In this document: piece by piece, positions 49,180 to 59,649 of the stretch | Position numbering within the stretch: the first letter of the stretch is position 1 | Layout: each line of letters starts with the position of its first letter | Assembly: GCF_034190915.1 (NCBI RefSeq) | Contig: NW_026947485.1 | Location: 130,278,337 to 130,342,336, forward strand | Reading direction: 5' to 3' | Length of the DNA: 64,000 nt | Origin: Cavia porcellus | Taxonomy: Eukaryota > Chordata > Mammalia > Rodentia > Caviidae | Notes under the pieces: generated by a model | Databases searched by the model: none | Seen by the model: only the letters and a program-made list of their open reading frames with translations | What the model was told of the DNA's origin: nothing | Translations under genes and position numbers: made by a program

Positions 49180-52100
49180 TGGCATTCAAATAATGACCCT
49201 CAGCTATCAAGAAAATATTCTATTGGGCTATGTGGTTTTCCAAGACACAGAAATATATCATTTTAGTAACTTTTCCAGTAGCAAATAATGTCAAAACAGA
49301 GCTTCTGATTTTTAAAAACAATTGTTCTAATCTAAAACAGATAGCTAATTGCATATTATAAAATAGATACAAATGAAGAATACATGAACCTCAATCTGCA
49401 GATCTCATCATTGCTTATGAAATTACCTAGACATACTATTTACTGTTTGTTAATTTAGGGTTGGCAAATGTTTTAATAGCCATTACGAGTAAAGAAACCA
49501 CAATATATGTTTCCTTAGAGTACCAAAAACATTATTAGCCTTTATGAAATTACCCATTACTCTAGACAATAATAAGACAAAAGGAAACAGAAGAAGGAAT
49601 GTTTGTCCTATTGTTTCTGAATCTATTAATTCTATTTTCTTCCTCAAAGTAGTTACTAATTCTCCCATGAAAATACATGCAACACTTGCTAAAAGTCATT
49701 CAATATTTTTTTTCATTACTGAATGTAGTTCTGACCCTACCAGTACTATCCTGGTTAATCCCAGGCTACTCTTGCTACAATTACAAATAAAATAAATTAC
49801 ATCTTAAATGAAAAAGACTACAAAGCTCCCTATTACTTCTTTAGCCTCCTACTTATTTGTAATGGTTAGTCACAAAACTTCACTGTATTGCACCATAATA
49901 TTAACAACTACAACAGTGATTGCTAAATGTTTATTGAGCACTTGGTATGTTTCAAGCCAATCTCTCACAACATCTAGAAAACATTTCCCTTTGTACAAGA
50001 TTCTTGGCTCTGTCCAAATCTGCTAATGGCAAATAAAGGGTAAAGGAAACAGTCTACTCTAATGAAACCTCTCCTGGCTTGCTCTCTTTCTTTGGAATAA
50101 ACTGATGACTCTCATATTTTTCAAGAAGTGATTACACCTCAAACTCCAGTTTACACCCTTCTCCAAAATGTGCCAGGATCTCATCTACGCTCTCTTGTTT
50201 TGAACTTGCAAGGTATCATTTCTGATGCTAGATCAGTATCCTACCTTGTTGTTTTTGCAAATTTAATTAAAATTGCTCTTAGGGACTTAATTTTTAAAAT
50301 ATTAGGTTTCTTACATTGGAAATTTTGTTTGTAAATTTGCACTTTCTCCAAGATTAAGTAGGTTGAAGGGTTATTAAAATGAAAAATAGCATTAACTGAA
50401 ATCACTTGGGGATTTTTTAAAGGTTTTAATTAGAATTTCAGATGATTAATAAAGCAAGATGTTCTTCAGGTACAGGTTTATTTTTTTTAAAAATATACTT
50501 TACCCTTTTGATCTTTCAGGAGTCTTAAGAACTTAATTTCAATGAATGGATATTGCTCTTACAATGTTTGAAAACACTTTTATCATACAATGAATAATTT
50601 ACCCTTTCCTCAAAAACATTTTTCTCCTCTATGAAAGCAACTTTGATTAAATGTACTTAGAAAAACAATAAAACTTTAACATTCATAAACACTACATGCT
50701 TTTGTTAAGACACTTAAAAATGTAACATATTCATCCCTCGCTCTTTATCTCAAAATACTGACTTTCTGATTCTAGCAAAGGATAATTTTAGTACCTCATC
50801 AAGACAAAATACATAAAATTGGCATTTTTTTTATATGCACACAAATTGAGAGAGCATCTTTCCCAACTGTGTTGCAGAAAATGAAATGCATCTGGTGTGA
50901 CAATATGGCCTGACACGTGAACCAGAATCAGTGGAAGAACAAGGATTCTTTTCTCTCTCTTTTTTACTTATTCTCAAGCAGAATATTTCAAATAATGCAC
51001 ACACCCCATAGCAAAGCATCTGTAAGTTTGTAGGTGTGTGTTTCAAAGGTAATATCTGACTAAAGAAAACCTAACAGTGAGGATGGCTAGGAGAGGCGAG
51101 GGAGATAGCACAATTTGTTCACTTTCAACCACTGTACATCAGTGACATCCAAATCTCTTTCCTCCACCGTCCAAAATGACATTTTTGCTTTTGCTTCACA
51201 TCTCTACCCAGTGTCAGAGTATGGGGACATATGTTGTTGGGGCCTCACGCTGGGCTGCAAAGTGGAGATATGTACTGCAGCATGTGGGTGATGCCAGGAT
51301 CAACCAGCAGGTACGAAAAAATGTGAATAATTTGCCTGCTTTTGCAATGAATTCTCTTCCTGCCTCCAAAGAAAGTTGTTTGCACACAACTAATCTGAAG
51401 ACAAAGTAGATGCATTTCCTGTCTTTTCTATGCACCTGTCTGTGCTGCCCTCCTACAAAAACAAAAGCAAGTCTGTATGTTACACGCGCCTCCCCATACT
51501 CTGGTATCTCAGCAAGGGGGAGATGGAGGAACAGGGGAAACCCTTGCCACGTGCAAAGGGCAGGGCACTGCCAAGCTGAGCCTAAGTCTGGGAGCATTTA
51601 TTTCTTCCTCTCCCCCAGTCAGAAGTGAGCTGGACTCCATTGGGTAGAGCAAAGAGTATGTGGAGGATTGAGAAGTTTTTCCTCCCGTAATTCCGAACAC
51701 AGGAAGTTCTACTATTCAGAAAACAAAGTCCCCAGGCATCAGGCACTAGGAACAAACTCTGTGTTTCTCTGTCTGGCGTCAGGCACACCCCTTAGGACTG
51801 GCTGTTCTTTATGCTTGTATTACAGTGTTCACCTATTTATTTCCCACCTGGGCTTTAACTTCTAAAAAGTTTTCCTCCTGTCTACATTGAAATGCTAGTT
51901 CATCATAATGAAAAGCTTCTTTAGAACTACAACGCAGATTATGATTAAAAACATCATTTTTATATGTGCTGGTTTGCAATGATGCACCACAGAACAATTT
52001 AGAAATTAATATACTAATCCATCATGAAACTGATTTGTGTAGGGAGGGGGAAAGCCAAGATGAATGCAAACTTGCAAGTCTTTAATACGTATCAATCAGT

Positions 52101-52185
52101 AAGAGCAAAATTATCTCAAAGCCTTAAGTTTTAATAGTTGTCAAAGGCAGCTATAATCACGGAAAACGATTCTGAAGACTGATGT
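49180..52185. other. Intron sequence; mostly unique
   Basis: A+T-rich, with a weak MIR-like string at 49,905-49,990. Short plus-strand ORFs at 49,544-50,334 have no protein resemblance. A minus ORF of 127 codons at 51,214-51,597 has no recognisable domain. Confidence 0.4.
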
Positions 52186-52189
52186 GACC

Positions 52190-52365
52190 ACAAATATCTC
52201 TCTGACACTTATTAACCAATTAACCCTGGGAAGCTTACTTAACTACTTTGGCCATTGGATTCCTAATCCATAAGTGACAACAATCTCTATCACAGAGAAC
52301 TGCAGTGAGAATTAAATTACGTAAGGGAAAAGAGTGGCCAGCCTATGGAGCAGGTACTCAGTGTC
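52190..52365 (-). repeat. MIR (minus)
   Basis: 'ttaaccctgggaagcttacttaactactttggcca' and 'tcctaatccataagtgacaacaatctc' followed by 'gtgagaattaaatta' fit antisense MIR. Confidence 0.6.
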
Positions 52366-53051
52366 AGGTTAGTATTTCCTCAAAGTTAGGGTCAGGTATT
52401 TTGTATACAAAATTCATACTTACATAAAAAATACTTTTAAAAATAAAAATTGGTAGTTTTTGAAAACTTTTGGGTAAAAGGGGATATGAGGATGAATTCA
52501 GAATTCTTTATTTTTGCTTTGAAAATATCTTATTTCAATGAGCCACAAAATAAGAAAACGTCTTATTTGCAAAGAGCTGAAAATGACTTAGGGTGCTATT
52601 AACTTTCACAGTAGTGAGCTATACACCTTCCAAAATGATCTGATTATTATTTAGTGTTCTGATATCCTTGATATTAAATTATAAAAAACAAAATGTAAAA
52701 ACAGTCCCCCAACTCTAAAATTAGATTATAAAGATTATATACACACTCAAAAAATGTCTCCTTGTATATAGTATGCATGTATGCTGAATGAGAAACTTTC
52801 CCTTTTATTTTACTTTTGAAACCAAAACCATTTCTACCCAGTTCACTTCCAAGATAACAGGACAAATAAATTTATTTAGTTTTCGGTCCACATTTCTCTA
52901 CCTACTCTTCTGGAGTAAAATATTTTCCTGGAACATCAAGTATTTGCTTACTGCAAGCAATTGCCCATATTAAGCAATAAAATATACAGTTTTCTGATTT
53001 ATTTTCAGAAACTTCACTAATAAAATAGTCTATAAAGATTTCACCTAAAAG

Positions 53052-53054
<3 letters not shown>

Positions 53055-53095
<41 letters not shown>

Positions 53096-53163
53096 GGTAC
53101 CAGGGATCGAACTCAGGACTGCCTGGTTGCAAAGCAGGCGCTTATGCCGCTAAACCCCCACCC
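53055..53163 (-). mobile_element. ID-type SINE (minus) with 36-nt uninterrupted tail
   Basis: Poly-T from 53,055 to 53,090 (36 T) is followed by the reverse complement of the ID body ('ggtaccagggatcgaactcagga', 'tgcaaagcaggcgcttatgccgctaa'). It lies in the same orientation as MCTP1, about 1.0 kb into intron 1. Imperfect direct repeats (aaaagagct / gaaagaact) may be its target duplication. The long pure tail implies a young insertion. Confidence 0.9.
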
Positions 53164-53165
53164 AC

Positions 53166-54099
53166 TGAAAGAACTTTTAGAATAGAATTTTACACCTCAA
53201 CTCATGGTCTAATTTTTTTTATACCTTCAGCTTTTATAGCTCAGCTTTTAATCTAATTAAAGTTTTAATGTGTATGTCACTCGTCTAACATAATCAGAGT
53301 CAAAAGAATGAGAGTTTAAATAAGCTGAGGTGTATTGTGAAAAAAGTTATTTAGATACCTAGCAGAGCAGGACTTTTGAAATACTTCTTAGCATTCACAT
53401 GGTTTGATAAACATTTAGCAAAAAAAAGCATTTCCTCTTCAAAACGGAGGGAGTAAAATCAGCCAATCATGGATGGGATGCCCTACAGATCCTACAATAA
53501 AATGTTTTATAAAAGCACATTAAAAACTTCATTCTTGTCTGAATAGTGTCGGCATGAAGTACAAAGCAGCACATTTTGAAACCCAGTGCCCCCGGTGACT
53601 GTTAAAACTTAGAGTGGGAGGACTCTCACGCTGTCCACTTGTGGGACCCTGACCCACCTGCTGCAGGACGTTGTAAAGGAATGCGGGAAGTGCCTTGGCT
53701 CCTGCCTCAGGGCTCTCCCCGTACTCGACCTCACGTGCAGCAGCCACCTCCCCGCTGGGCATTCGGACTCCTTCCTGCCACCGGGCGCTTTCAGCAACGG
53801 TGGCCCCTCCACACCGCCACGCACGCGGCGCCATTCTTTTCCTAAATTGTTAAGCTCCGGACCTTTTTCCAGTGCCAAGGTGAGACTCAGCAGAGCTTTG
53901 CCTCCGTCTTCCCACCCCGAAATACCCCCCAGCCCTGTATCTCTTTCTTCATTGTCTGGTCTTTAAGCTGCCTTTGGGTTCTGGCGACAGGTGTCATTCT
54001 CCTTAAAAGTAAGGGTGCCAATTAGAATGCTACCTTTACTAAAGAAGAGCCAGCACTGTTTAATCCACTTGGAGGAAAACACTGGAAAGCCGACTCCCT
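53166..54099. other. Intron 1 next to exon 1; no gene seen
   Basis: The first half is A+T-rich unique sequence. From about 53,620 to 53,840 it becomes G+C-rich with scattered CpGs (island shore). Short ORFs of 68-101 codons on both strands overlap each other here and look like G+C-rich shadows. No splice-flanked exon with recognisable protein similarity is visible. Confidence 0.5.
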
Positions 54100-54155
54100 A
54101 AGAAGTGGTGGCCCGGGACTTGAGGCGTGGCCCGCGCGCCAGGCCCTGCCGCGCC

Positions 54156-54168
54156 CCGCACTCACCTG
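54156..54168 (-). other. MCTP1: Splice donor of MCTP1 exon 1
   Basis: Read on the minus strand the sequence is CAG|GTGAGTGCGG. The last exon base is 54166 and the intronic GT is 54165-54164. It matches the mammalian U2 donor consensus almost perfectly and falls where the MCTP1 protein is known to leave exon 1. The reading frame stays open past the donor to 54022, but those codons do not resemble MCTP1 and should be treated as intron. Confidence 0.92.
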
Positions 54169-54885
54169 GCTGCTGTCGCGCTCCTCGGTGGTCTCGGGGG
54201 TCAGGGGCTCCGCGGGGCTCCGGGCCGGCTCTGCGGGGGGCGGGGGCGGCTCCAGCAGCTGCTCCAGGCACGCGGTGCCCGGCAGAGAGGAGCTCTTCTG
54301 GTGGCACAAGTGTGCCCCTGGACCCCGACGCGACGCACCCTCATCTCCGACGCGGTCCCCCCTCGGGGGCGGCTGGGGAGACGAGGACAGAGAGGACGAG
54401 GCGGAGGACGAGGACGGAGCCGAGTCTGGGGAGCGCCCGCCAGGAGGCGTCCCTGCCGCTGCTCCGGCTGCCGCCGCGTGTCCCCTGGCCGTGGGCAGCA
54501 GATGCTCCCGGATCCGGCGGCGGAGCGCGGACCCCTGCTCCACTCGGCCCGCGCCGCCGGGCTCCAGAGGCTCCGGCGAGGAGCAGCACAGGTTGGGCTG
54601 GGAAGACGAGAAGACCCTGTCCAGTACTTGCTTCCGCTTCTTAAAGCCGCTCCACTTGCTACCTGAGCTCCCCACGCCGGGCAGCGCGTCCCGCGTGGCC
54701 CCAGGGGGCGGCGGGGAAGGCGACGGGGTGTCCGCAGTGCGGCGCTCTGGGCCCCCCGCGCGCCCACCCGCGCCGCCCTTGCCCTTGCCCACCCCCAGCT
54801 GTAGGTTCTTCCAGAGCCGGGCGTGGAAGGAGGAGGAGGCGGCCGCAGGCTCGGGCTCGCCCGCCGGGGGTGCCCGGGGCTCCAT
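54166..54885 (-). CDS. MCTP1: MCTP1 first coding exon (residues 1-240, partial gene)
   Basis: This is the N-terminal coding exon of multiple C2 and transmembrane domain-containing protein 1, a Ca2+-binding ER/endosomal membrane protein of neurons and other cells. The start is the ATG read down from 54885, with A at -3 and G at +4 (strong Kozak context). The 720 bp give exactly 240 codons and end in Gln at a consensus donor. Recognition rests on recalled near-identity with mammalian MCTP1: the start MEPRAPPAGEPEP, a basic LWKNLQLGVGKGK stretch (residues 24-36), a conserved FKKRKQVLDRVFSSSQPN block (81-98), LRRRIREHLLP (121-131), a Ser run (158-169), and Pro-rich PEPLEP and LEPPPPP segments. 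The exon is low-complexity and precedes the three C2 domains and two membrane helices, which are encoded by exons outside the window. The family protein is about 1,000 residues, so only about a quarter is here. No stop or frameshift is seen. Confidence 0.93.
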
Positions 54886-54908
54886 CCTCCGCTCCGCGCC
54901 CCACCGCT

Positions 54909-54939
54909 CCCCTCCTCCTCCTCCTCCTCCGTCTCCTCC
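54909..54939 (-). repeat. (GGA)n tract in the presumed MCTP1 5' leader
   Basis: The plus strand reads a run of CTC/TCC triplets, which is (GGA)n on the MCTP1 transcript strand, ending about 24 nt upstream of the initiator ATG. Repeated GG dinucleotides at 3-nt spacing can fold into a G-quadruplex in RNA. Whether the tract is transcribed depends on the unmapped start site, but its closeness to the ATG makes that likely. Confidence 0.8.
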
Positions 54940-55560
54940 TGCGTCCCGAGCTTCTCCGCCCTCACCGGCTGCTCCTCCTCTCGGAGCCCCGCGGCGGTGG
55001 CGGCGGCGCAGGGCACAGCAGCAGCCCAAGCCAGGAGCGCCCGGCGGCTTCAGGCCAGCGGGGAGCAGAGACGCCGCCGCCTCCTCCGAGGCACCCTTGC
55101 CGCGGGACTCTGGCGCCGTCCCTTCCTCCACACCTCTGGGCTGGGCCGGCGCGGTCACCGGATCCCCGCCGCCGCGCCTGCAAAGTTTCCGGCTCCGAGC
55201 TCTGCAGCTACAGGCTCTTGGCGTCCCTCAGGCCGTGCCCGGGCTCCGAGCTGCAGGACGCGCACGCCCTGGCCTCGGGGACCCGGTACCGCGCCTTGCG
55301 CCCTCGGGCAGCACCTGTCAGCGGCGGGAGCGGCCGCCTCCCAGCGCGGCGCGCGCGTGGCTCACGCGACAAGGCGCGTTGGGCTGTAGACAGCAGCGGG
55401 GACCCACAACCTCCGCGAAGCACCCCAGGATCATCCTCCAGCTGCTAGGTGGGAGGGTGCGCGCCAGCAGGGTAGAATGGGCAGGGCCCCGAGTTAGCTT
55501 GCTTCTGGGGATCGGGCCACTGTTGCCCACGCAGCTCGCTCCGGGCGGGCTTCTGCGTGA

Positions 55561-56224
55561 GGCCAGATGAACAGCGTCAGACAGGCGACTGTGCGTCCCT
55601 AGTGGGTCCCCTTGGGGCTCTGAGCGTCCACATCAAGCACGGAGCCCCACGGAATTCTAACGCTGCACACGCGTTGCACGCGCCAGAGTCTAAGAGGAGT
55701 TTGATTTCTTCTGTCTTGATTTCATTCAGCGGTCCCCGCGCTTCCCTAGCATTTTCCCTGGTGACTTTCGTTTCTGATCAGGATCTAGCAGCTTCCAGAG
55801 CCTGCCAGAAAAGCCAGCCCCTCAAGTTGTAAGTTGGAGTGCGAGGTGGATAAAGATGGGAGGGGTGCACACAGCCTCTGACCCCATTCGACACTCAGAG
55901 TCGTGCTCCTTTCATGCTAGCGCGTTTTTTCTTTGCCTGGTTCATCTGCTTCGTTGCAAGGCAAAGCAAAAAAGCTTTTTAGTTCTTTGAGACTTTATCT
56001 CTCCCCACTTCTACTCATCCATGGTCTTCTGATTTTATAGCAGATCCTGAAAAGGCAGGTGACCCTGGCCCCTGCCCTCCTTCAACTGCAGCCCTGAATA
56101 TGGAAAACAAGGGAAGTTTCCTAAACTTACAAGCGCCACAGTTTGAGTACAATCTCTCCTCTGGCCAGCAGTATGCCATGGAGGTGTTAGCAACAAAAAC
56201 AAAGTTTTGTTTTGTTTTCCTTAT
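55561..56224. other. Upstream flank of MCTP1; no gene seen
   Basis: Moderately G+C-rich at first, grading into ordinary A+T-rich sequence. It begins with the island shore and holds no recognised repeat until the L2/MIR-like fragment near 56,230. No convincing ORF or RNA gene was found. Confidence 0.5.
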
Positions 56225-56300
56225 CCTTACAACAAATATTTATCTATTGAGCACCTACTATGCGTCAGGAACTGTGATAGGCACTGGAAATACTTAAGAA
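56225..56300 (+). repeat. L2/MIR-like fragment
   Basis: 'atctattgagcacctactatgcgtcaggaactgtgataggcactggaaatact' is the well-known start of these ancient repeats in sense. Confidence 0.65.
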
Positions 56301-56689
56301 CAACAACAAAAGCAGAGTTTCTTCCACATTGAGCTACTTTGAGTTGCATAAGGAAAGAGTCAAACAATAAACAGAATTTCTGGCAGTAAAAATGTCTCAG
56401 GGAAACAATAAAACAGAGTACCATAACAGAGCAGCTAGAGAGGAAAGGTTGCCAGATAAAATGGGAGCACCTGATTAAATCTGAATTTCAGATAGGCAAC
56501 AATACATTAGTATATGTATGTCCCAAATATTACCTGGAACATATTTACACACTGAAAGTGGTCATCCAGGCAGAAGTCCAGATCCTGAATGCATTGCTAG
56601 GTGTCTTTCTGGCTGATTAAACTTGTTTCTTTTGGGATTTGTACTGGCTACAGGCTGTAGGAGAAGGACTGTGAAGAGACCCTCAAGCC

Positions 56690-56884
56690 ACACAATGTAG
56701 TAAAAATGCAACAGCACAAGACAGAACAAAGCCAATTGAGACAACACAGTGATATTGGTACAGAATTCACAGTAGGATACTGGGATGGTAGTAATAGGTA
56801 CTATGGTATATCTCGTTAACTTCACAATAGTTGTCCAGTCAATTAGGTATTGCAAAATCAAGCCAAAAACAGGACATTATAAAA
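56690..56884 (-). repeat. Unnamed repeat family, copy C (inverted)
   Basis: The reverse complement aligns with 47,130-47,345 over about 190 bp. Shared strings include 'acaactattgtgaag.taacgagatata', 'ttctgtaccaat' and 'gtctcaattggctttgttctgtctt'. It ends where the HAL1-like 5' UTR begins. The family looks like a LINE 3' UTR but was not identified. Confidence 0.7.
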
Positions 56885-57058
56885 CCCACCAACTGCCCTG
56901 ACCCCTACCCCCATCGCTTGCACAGACCCGAGGGGAGGTGGCACAAAGTAATACAGTGCAGGCCACAGCGCTTGACTGATCCAGAGGGGACGGGCCAGCA
57001 TACTCTGTCCCTGTCTGTAACTCACCAGCACAGGGCAGTGTGAAGGGTCATCTAGCCA

Positions 57059-58189
57059 GTGCACTTCAGAAGAATTGTAACCAACGAAGAAAGAAACTGG
57101 GACCTCCTGGAAGAAGCAAAACAGATGGGAAGAGGAAGCAACAACAAAAAGTCCCTCAGTCCCAACTTTGAGAACATTGATCCAGGACAGCTAAATAAAA
57201 AGGAGAATGAGAACAGCAAACATGCAATATCAGACACAGCACCAGGGGACATAAAGAGATATATTCGGGACCTCATATACGAGTTCAAAAGTGAAATATT
57301 TAGCCAAATAAAGCAAGATATAAGAAAATTAATAAAAGAGATACTAAATACCCCTCAAGCAGACACAGATGGAAGAAGAGAGGAACTCAAACAAAGGAGA
57401 AAACCATTTGATGAAGAATACAAAAAAATATAGAACACATGAAGCAGATTCAAAGAGATTACCAGGAAATTAAAAACTTTATGGAAAGATGGCAAATCAG
57501 CTTGAAAGAAACTAAGATTATCCAAACTGGAGGACAATTTTGCAGTGTGGGTGTATGAAAGGGAAAACTTTTTAAAAATAACAAGGAAACAAGCAATAAC
57601 AATACAAAGGCTAGAAGATGACAAAAGGATCTATAACTTGAGAATAAAGAATGTAAATGAAGAAGCTGGAGTACAAACAAAGGAACTACAAAGGTTATTC
57701 ACAGAAATAATTAAGGAAAACTTCCCAAACATAGGAAACGGAAATGATATTCTCATATATGAGGCATACAGAACTTCAGCCACCTACAACCAAAGCAGAG
57801 CTATACCCAGGCATATAATAATCAAGATCCCAGATATTCAATATAAGAATAGAATATTAAAAGCTGTTAGAAACAAGAAACAGATAACCTATAGAGGAAG
57901 GCCTATCAGAATAACAGCTGACTTCTCGACACAAACCATTAAGTCAAGAAAAGCCTGGAGTGAAATAGTCCAAACCCTAAAAGAAAATAACCTCCAGCCC
58001 AGATTGATATACCATGCTAATCTATCTCTAGAAATTAATGGAGAAACAAGATGCTTCCAAGACAAAGAGGAGCTTATGAAATTCACAACCACTGATCCGA
58101 GTCTACAGAGAATACTGCAGGGCATTCTAGAGAGAGAGAGAAAAGTACTAGGATTCCAGGAACAGTGGCAGAGAGCCCTCAATGAATAG
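57059..58189 (+). pseudogene. Broken LINE-1-type ORF1 (RNA-binding ORF1p), HAL1-like
   Basis: The translated pieces match LINE-1 ORF1p architecture. A basic N-terminus beginning MGRGSNNKK (ATG 57127) is followed by a charged coiled-coil-like region, then an RRM and C-terminal domain (57545-58189). The latter carry hallmark strings such as IIKENFPNI, PRHIIIKIPD, GRPIRITADFS and QPRLIYHANLS. The frame is disrupted twice: near a run of seven A's at about 57423 (stop at 57431-57433), and again near 57515-57525, so no intact protein is made. The last 214 codons are open. Downstream DNA shows no endonuclease or reverse transcriptase similarity, which suggests a half-L1 (HAL1) type element or an ORF2-deleted L1. 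The element lies upstream of MCTP1 in the opposite orientation. Confidence 0.8.
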
Positions 58190-58720
58190 AGCAGAAAACA
58201 GGATGAAGAAGATAAGCAGACAACTGATGGCAAAAAAGCGCACAACAGAAATGAGGCAGAGAAGATTTTATTCAAAACTGATAGGATTGATAGTATCAAG
58301 CCTGAGAATATAGGCAACTACACTGAAGAGGACAAGACTCCACAATACACATTCTGGTTTGATAACTGCTGGTTTTTGAAGTTCTATATTATATACAAAG
58401 TTGTGTTTTTATTAATACTGTTATGTACTATATATTCAATGATACTATGTTTGATGATATAGCCAATTCTGTTGGAGATAATAAGAGACAACACAGGAAC
58501 CAAGGTAGTACTCTTTGTACAATGGTCTTATATGTTTATTTCATTTCATGTGTTTATAGGAATATGTTTTATTTTGCCTTGCTTTGTTTTGTTTCTCCCT
58601 CTAATATAGAAAGGATAGAAATACATGTTAAGACTCATGCATGTGCAGAATGTATAAACAGTTTATGAGAACTGATCTTATGACACATGATGAAATGAAC
58701 AGATACTTTGAAGAAAAAGA

Positions 58721-59109
58721 GACACTAAAATACCCAGTGCTGATCCTGGAGTGTCATAATGTGAAACCCAGCAATAGTATTATTCTTTGTTCAGAGTGAT
58801 ATTAACCTGCTTGGTTTTATTCAATCTCAACATAATTGAAGATATGTATAACTACATGTATGTTAAAGTGTATAGGATTGATAACCATATTTCTAAGTTT
58901 TTGTTGGATAGTTGAACAGAACTGGTTGCAGTCTCACTGTTTGAATCCCCACTTTATAAGCTCCACTTTAGTGTCTTGAATAACTATTTATAAGCAGACA
59001 ATCTGTAATCATCAACTAGTGATTTATCACTATTTATTTTTTATTTGAAATTATGTATTAATTCTACCCATTTTCTGTTTAGTCTTTTTTAACTAAATTT
59101 TTTTAAAAA
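58721..59109 (+). repeat. Tandem unit 1 of the 389-bp 3' repeat in the HAL1-like element
   Basis: Begins GACACTAAAATACCCAGTGC and runs to an A/T-rich end. It aligns over its full length with the next unit at roughly 80% identity by eye, sharing the 'gtcat.atgtgaaacccagcaat' motif, the 'taagtttttgttgga' motif and 'catcaactagtgattt'. Confidence 0.85.
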
Positions 59110-59495
59110 GACACTAAAGTACTCAGTGCGGATCCTGGAATGTCATGATGTGAAACCCAGCAATATTATTTTTCTGTGTTCAAAATGATTTTAACCTGCT
59201 TTAGTTTGTTTAAACAAAAATGAAGCTATGGATAACTTCATGTATGTTTAAGTGTGTAGGACTGACAACCATGTTACTAAGTTTTTGTTGGACACTTGAA
59301 CAGAACTGTTTGCGGTCTCGGTGTTTGAATTCCCACTTTACATGTTCCATTTTTGTATCTTGAACAACTGTTTGTAAAACGACAATATGTAAACATCAAC
59401 TAGTGATTTCTTACTGTTTATTTTTTTCTCTGAACATATGTTATTTCTACCTTTTCTGTTTTGTTTAGTCTTTCTTTAAATAAAATTAAAACAAA
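59110..59495 (+). repeat. Tandem unit 2 of the 389-bp 3' repeat in the HAL1-like element
   Basis: Direct copy of 58,721-59,109, starting GACACTAAAGTACTCAGTGC and ending in the terminal A-rich tail. Divergence between units is much greater than between the young duplications at 11-14 kb, so this tandem arrangement is older. It may be a property of the element family rather than of this copy. Confidence 0.85.
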
Positions 59496-59649
59496 AAACA
59501 AAAAAGAAAGTGTTCATCCGACATCCGATTTTATTGATTGTTCTTACAGTTTTTACTTGGTACACCTGGCAGTTTCATGTGGAGGGGTTTGGGTGAGGAT
59601 AGTCTGGTTTGTTTGTTTCATATTTTACATTGTGTGTATAAGAAGAATG

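Larger units (their letters stand above)
1..54165 (-). other. MCTP1: MCTP1 intron 1 (5' portion, not complete)
   Basis: Everything on the 3' side of the exon 1 donor is intron, because exon 2 (which in mammals begins the segment leading to the first C2 domain) was not found. The sequence is mostly A+T-rich and filled with interspersed repeats listed separately. Six-frame translation shows only short ORFs, many of which begin at non-ATG codons, and none resembles a C2 domain or another gene. MCTP1 intron 1 is known to be very long in mammals, which fits at least 54 kb here. Confidence 0.85.
54100..55560. promoter_or_regulatory. MCTP1: CpG island covering the MCTP1 promoter, 5' leader and exon 1
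   Basis: CpG and G+C density rise abruptly near 54,100 and fall again near 55,560, against A+T-rich flanks. The island covers exon 1 and about 700 bp upstream of the ATG, as expected of a TATA-less CpG-island promoter. No TATA or CCAAT box stands out on the minus strand between 54,900 and 55,560, so the transcription start cannot be placed from sequence alone. A G+C-rich shoulder at about 53,620-53,840 lies inside intron 1. Confidence 0.85.
56885..59510 (+). mobile_element. ORF1-only LINE (HAL1-like) with 5' UTR, ORF1, 3' region and A-rich tail
   Basis: A G+C-richer 5' UTR-like stretch (about 56,885-57,126) precedes ORF1. After the ORF1 stop at 58,189 come about 500 bp of A+T-rich sequence, then a roughly 389-bp unit repeated twice in tandem, and an A-rich end at about 59,475-59,510. 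No ORF2 motifs can be found between ORF1 and the tail. LINE-1-derived elements lacking ORF2 (HAL1) are known in several mammalian lineages. Assignment to that class is inference. No target-site duplication was identified. Confidence 0.6.

Noticed and set aside
49544..50334. Possible nuclear mitochondrial or viral insertion, from three adjacent plus ORFs
   Set aside because: The translations do not resemble mitochondrial or retroviral proteins, and the sequence looks like ordinary A+T-rich intron.
54022..55158. 378-codon minus ORF taken as a single-exon gene
   Set aside because: The conserved MCTP1 start is the internal ATG at 54885, and a consensus donor ends the exon at 54166. The outer parts are leader and intron.
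54188..55570. 460-codon plus-strand ORF across the CpG island
   Set aside because: It starts at GTG, is antisense to MCTP1 exon 1, and is low-complexity Gly/Pro/Arg/Ser. Stop codons are rare on both strands of such G+C-rich DNA, so it is a shadow.
57059..58189. Intact, functional L1 ORF1
   Set aside because: Two frame breaks (near 57,423 and 57,520) and a stop at 57,431-57,433 disrupt the reading frame.
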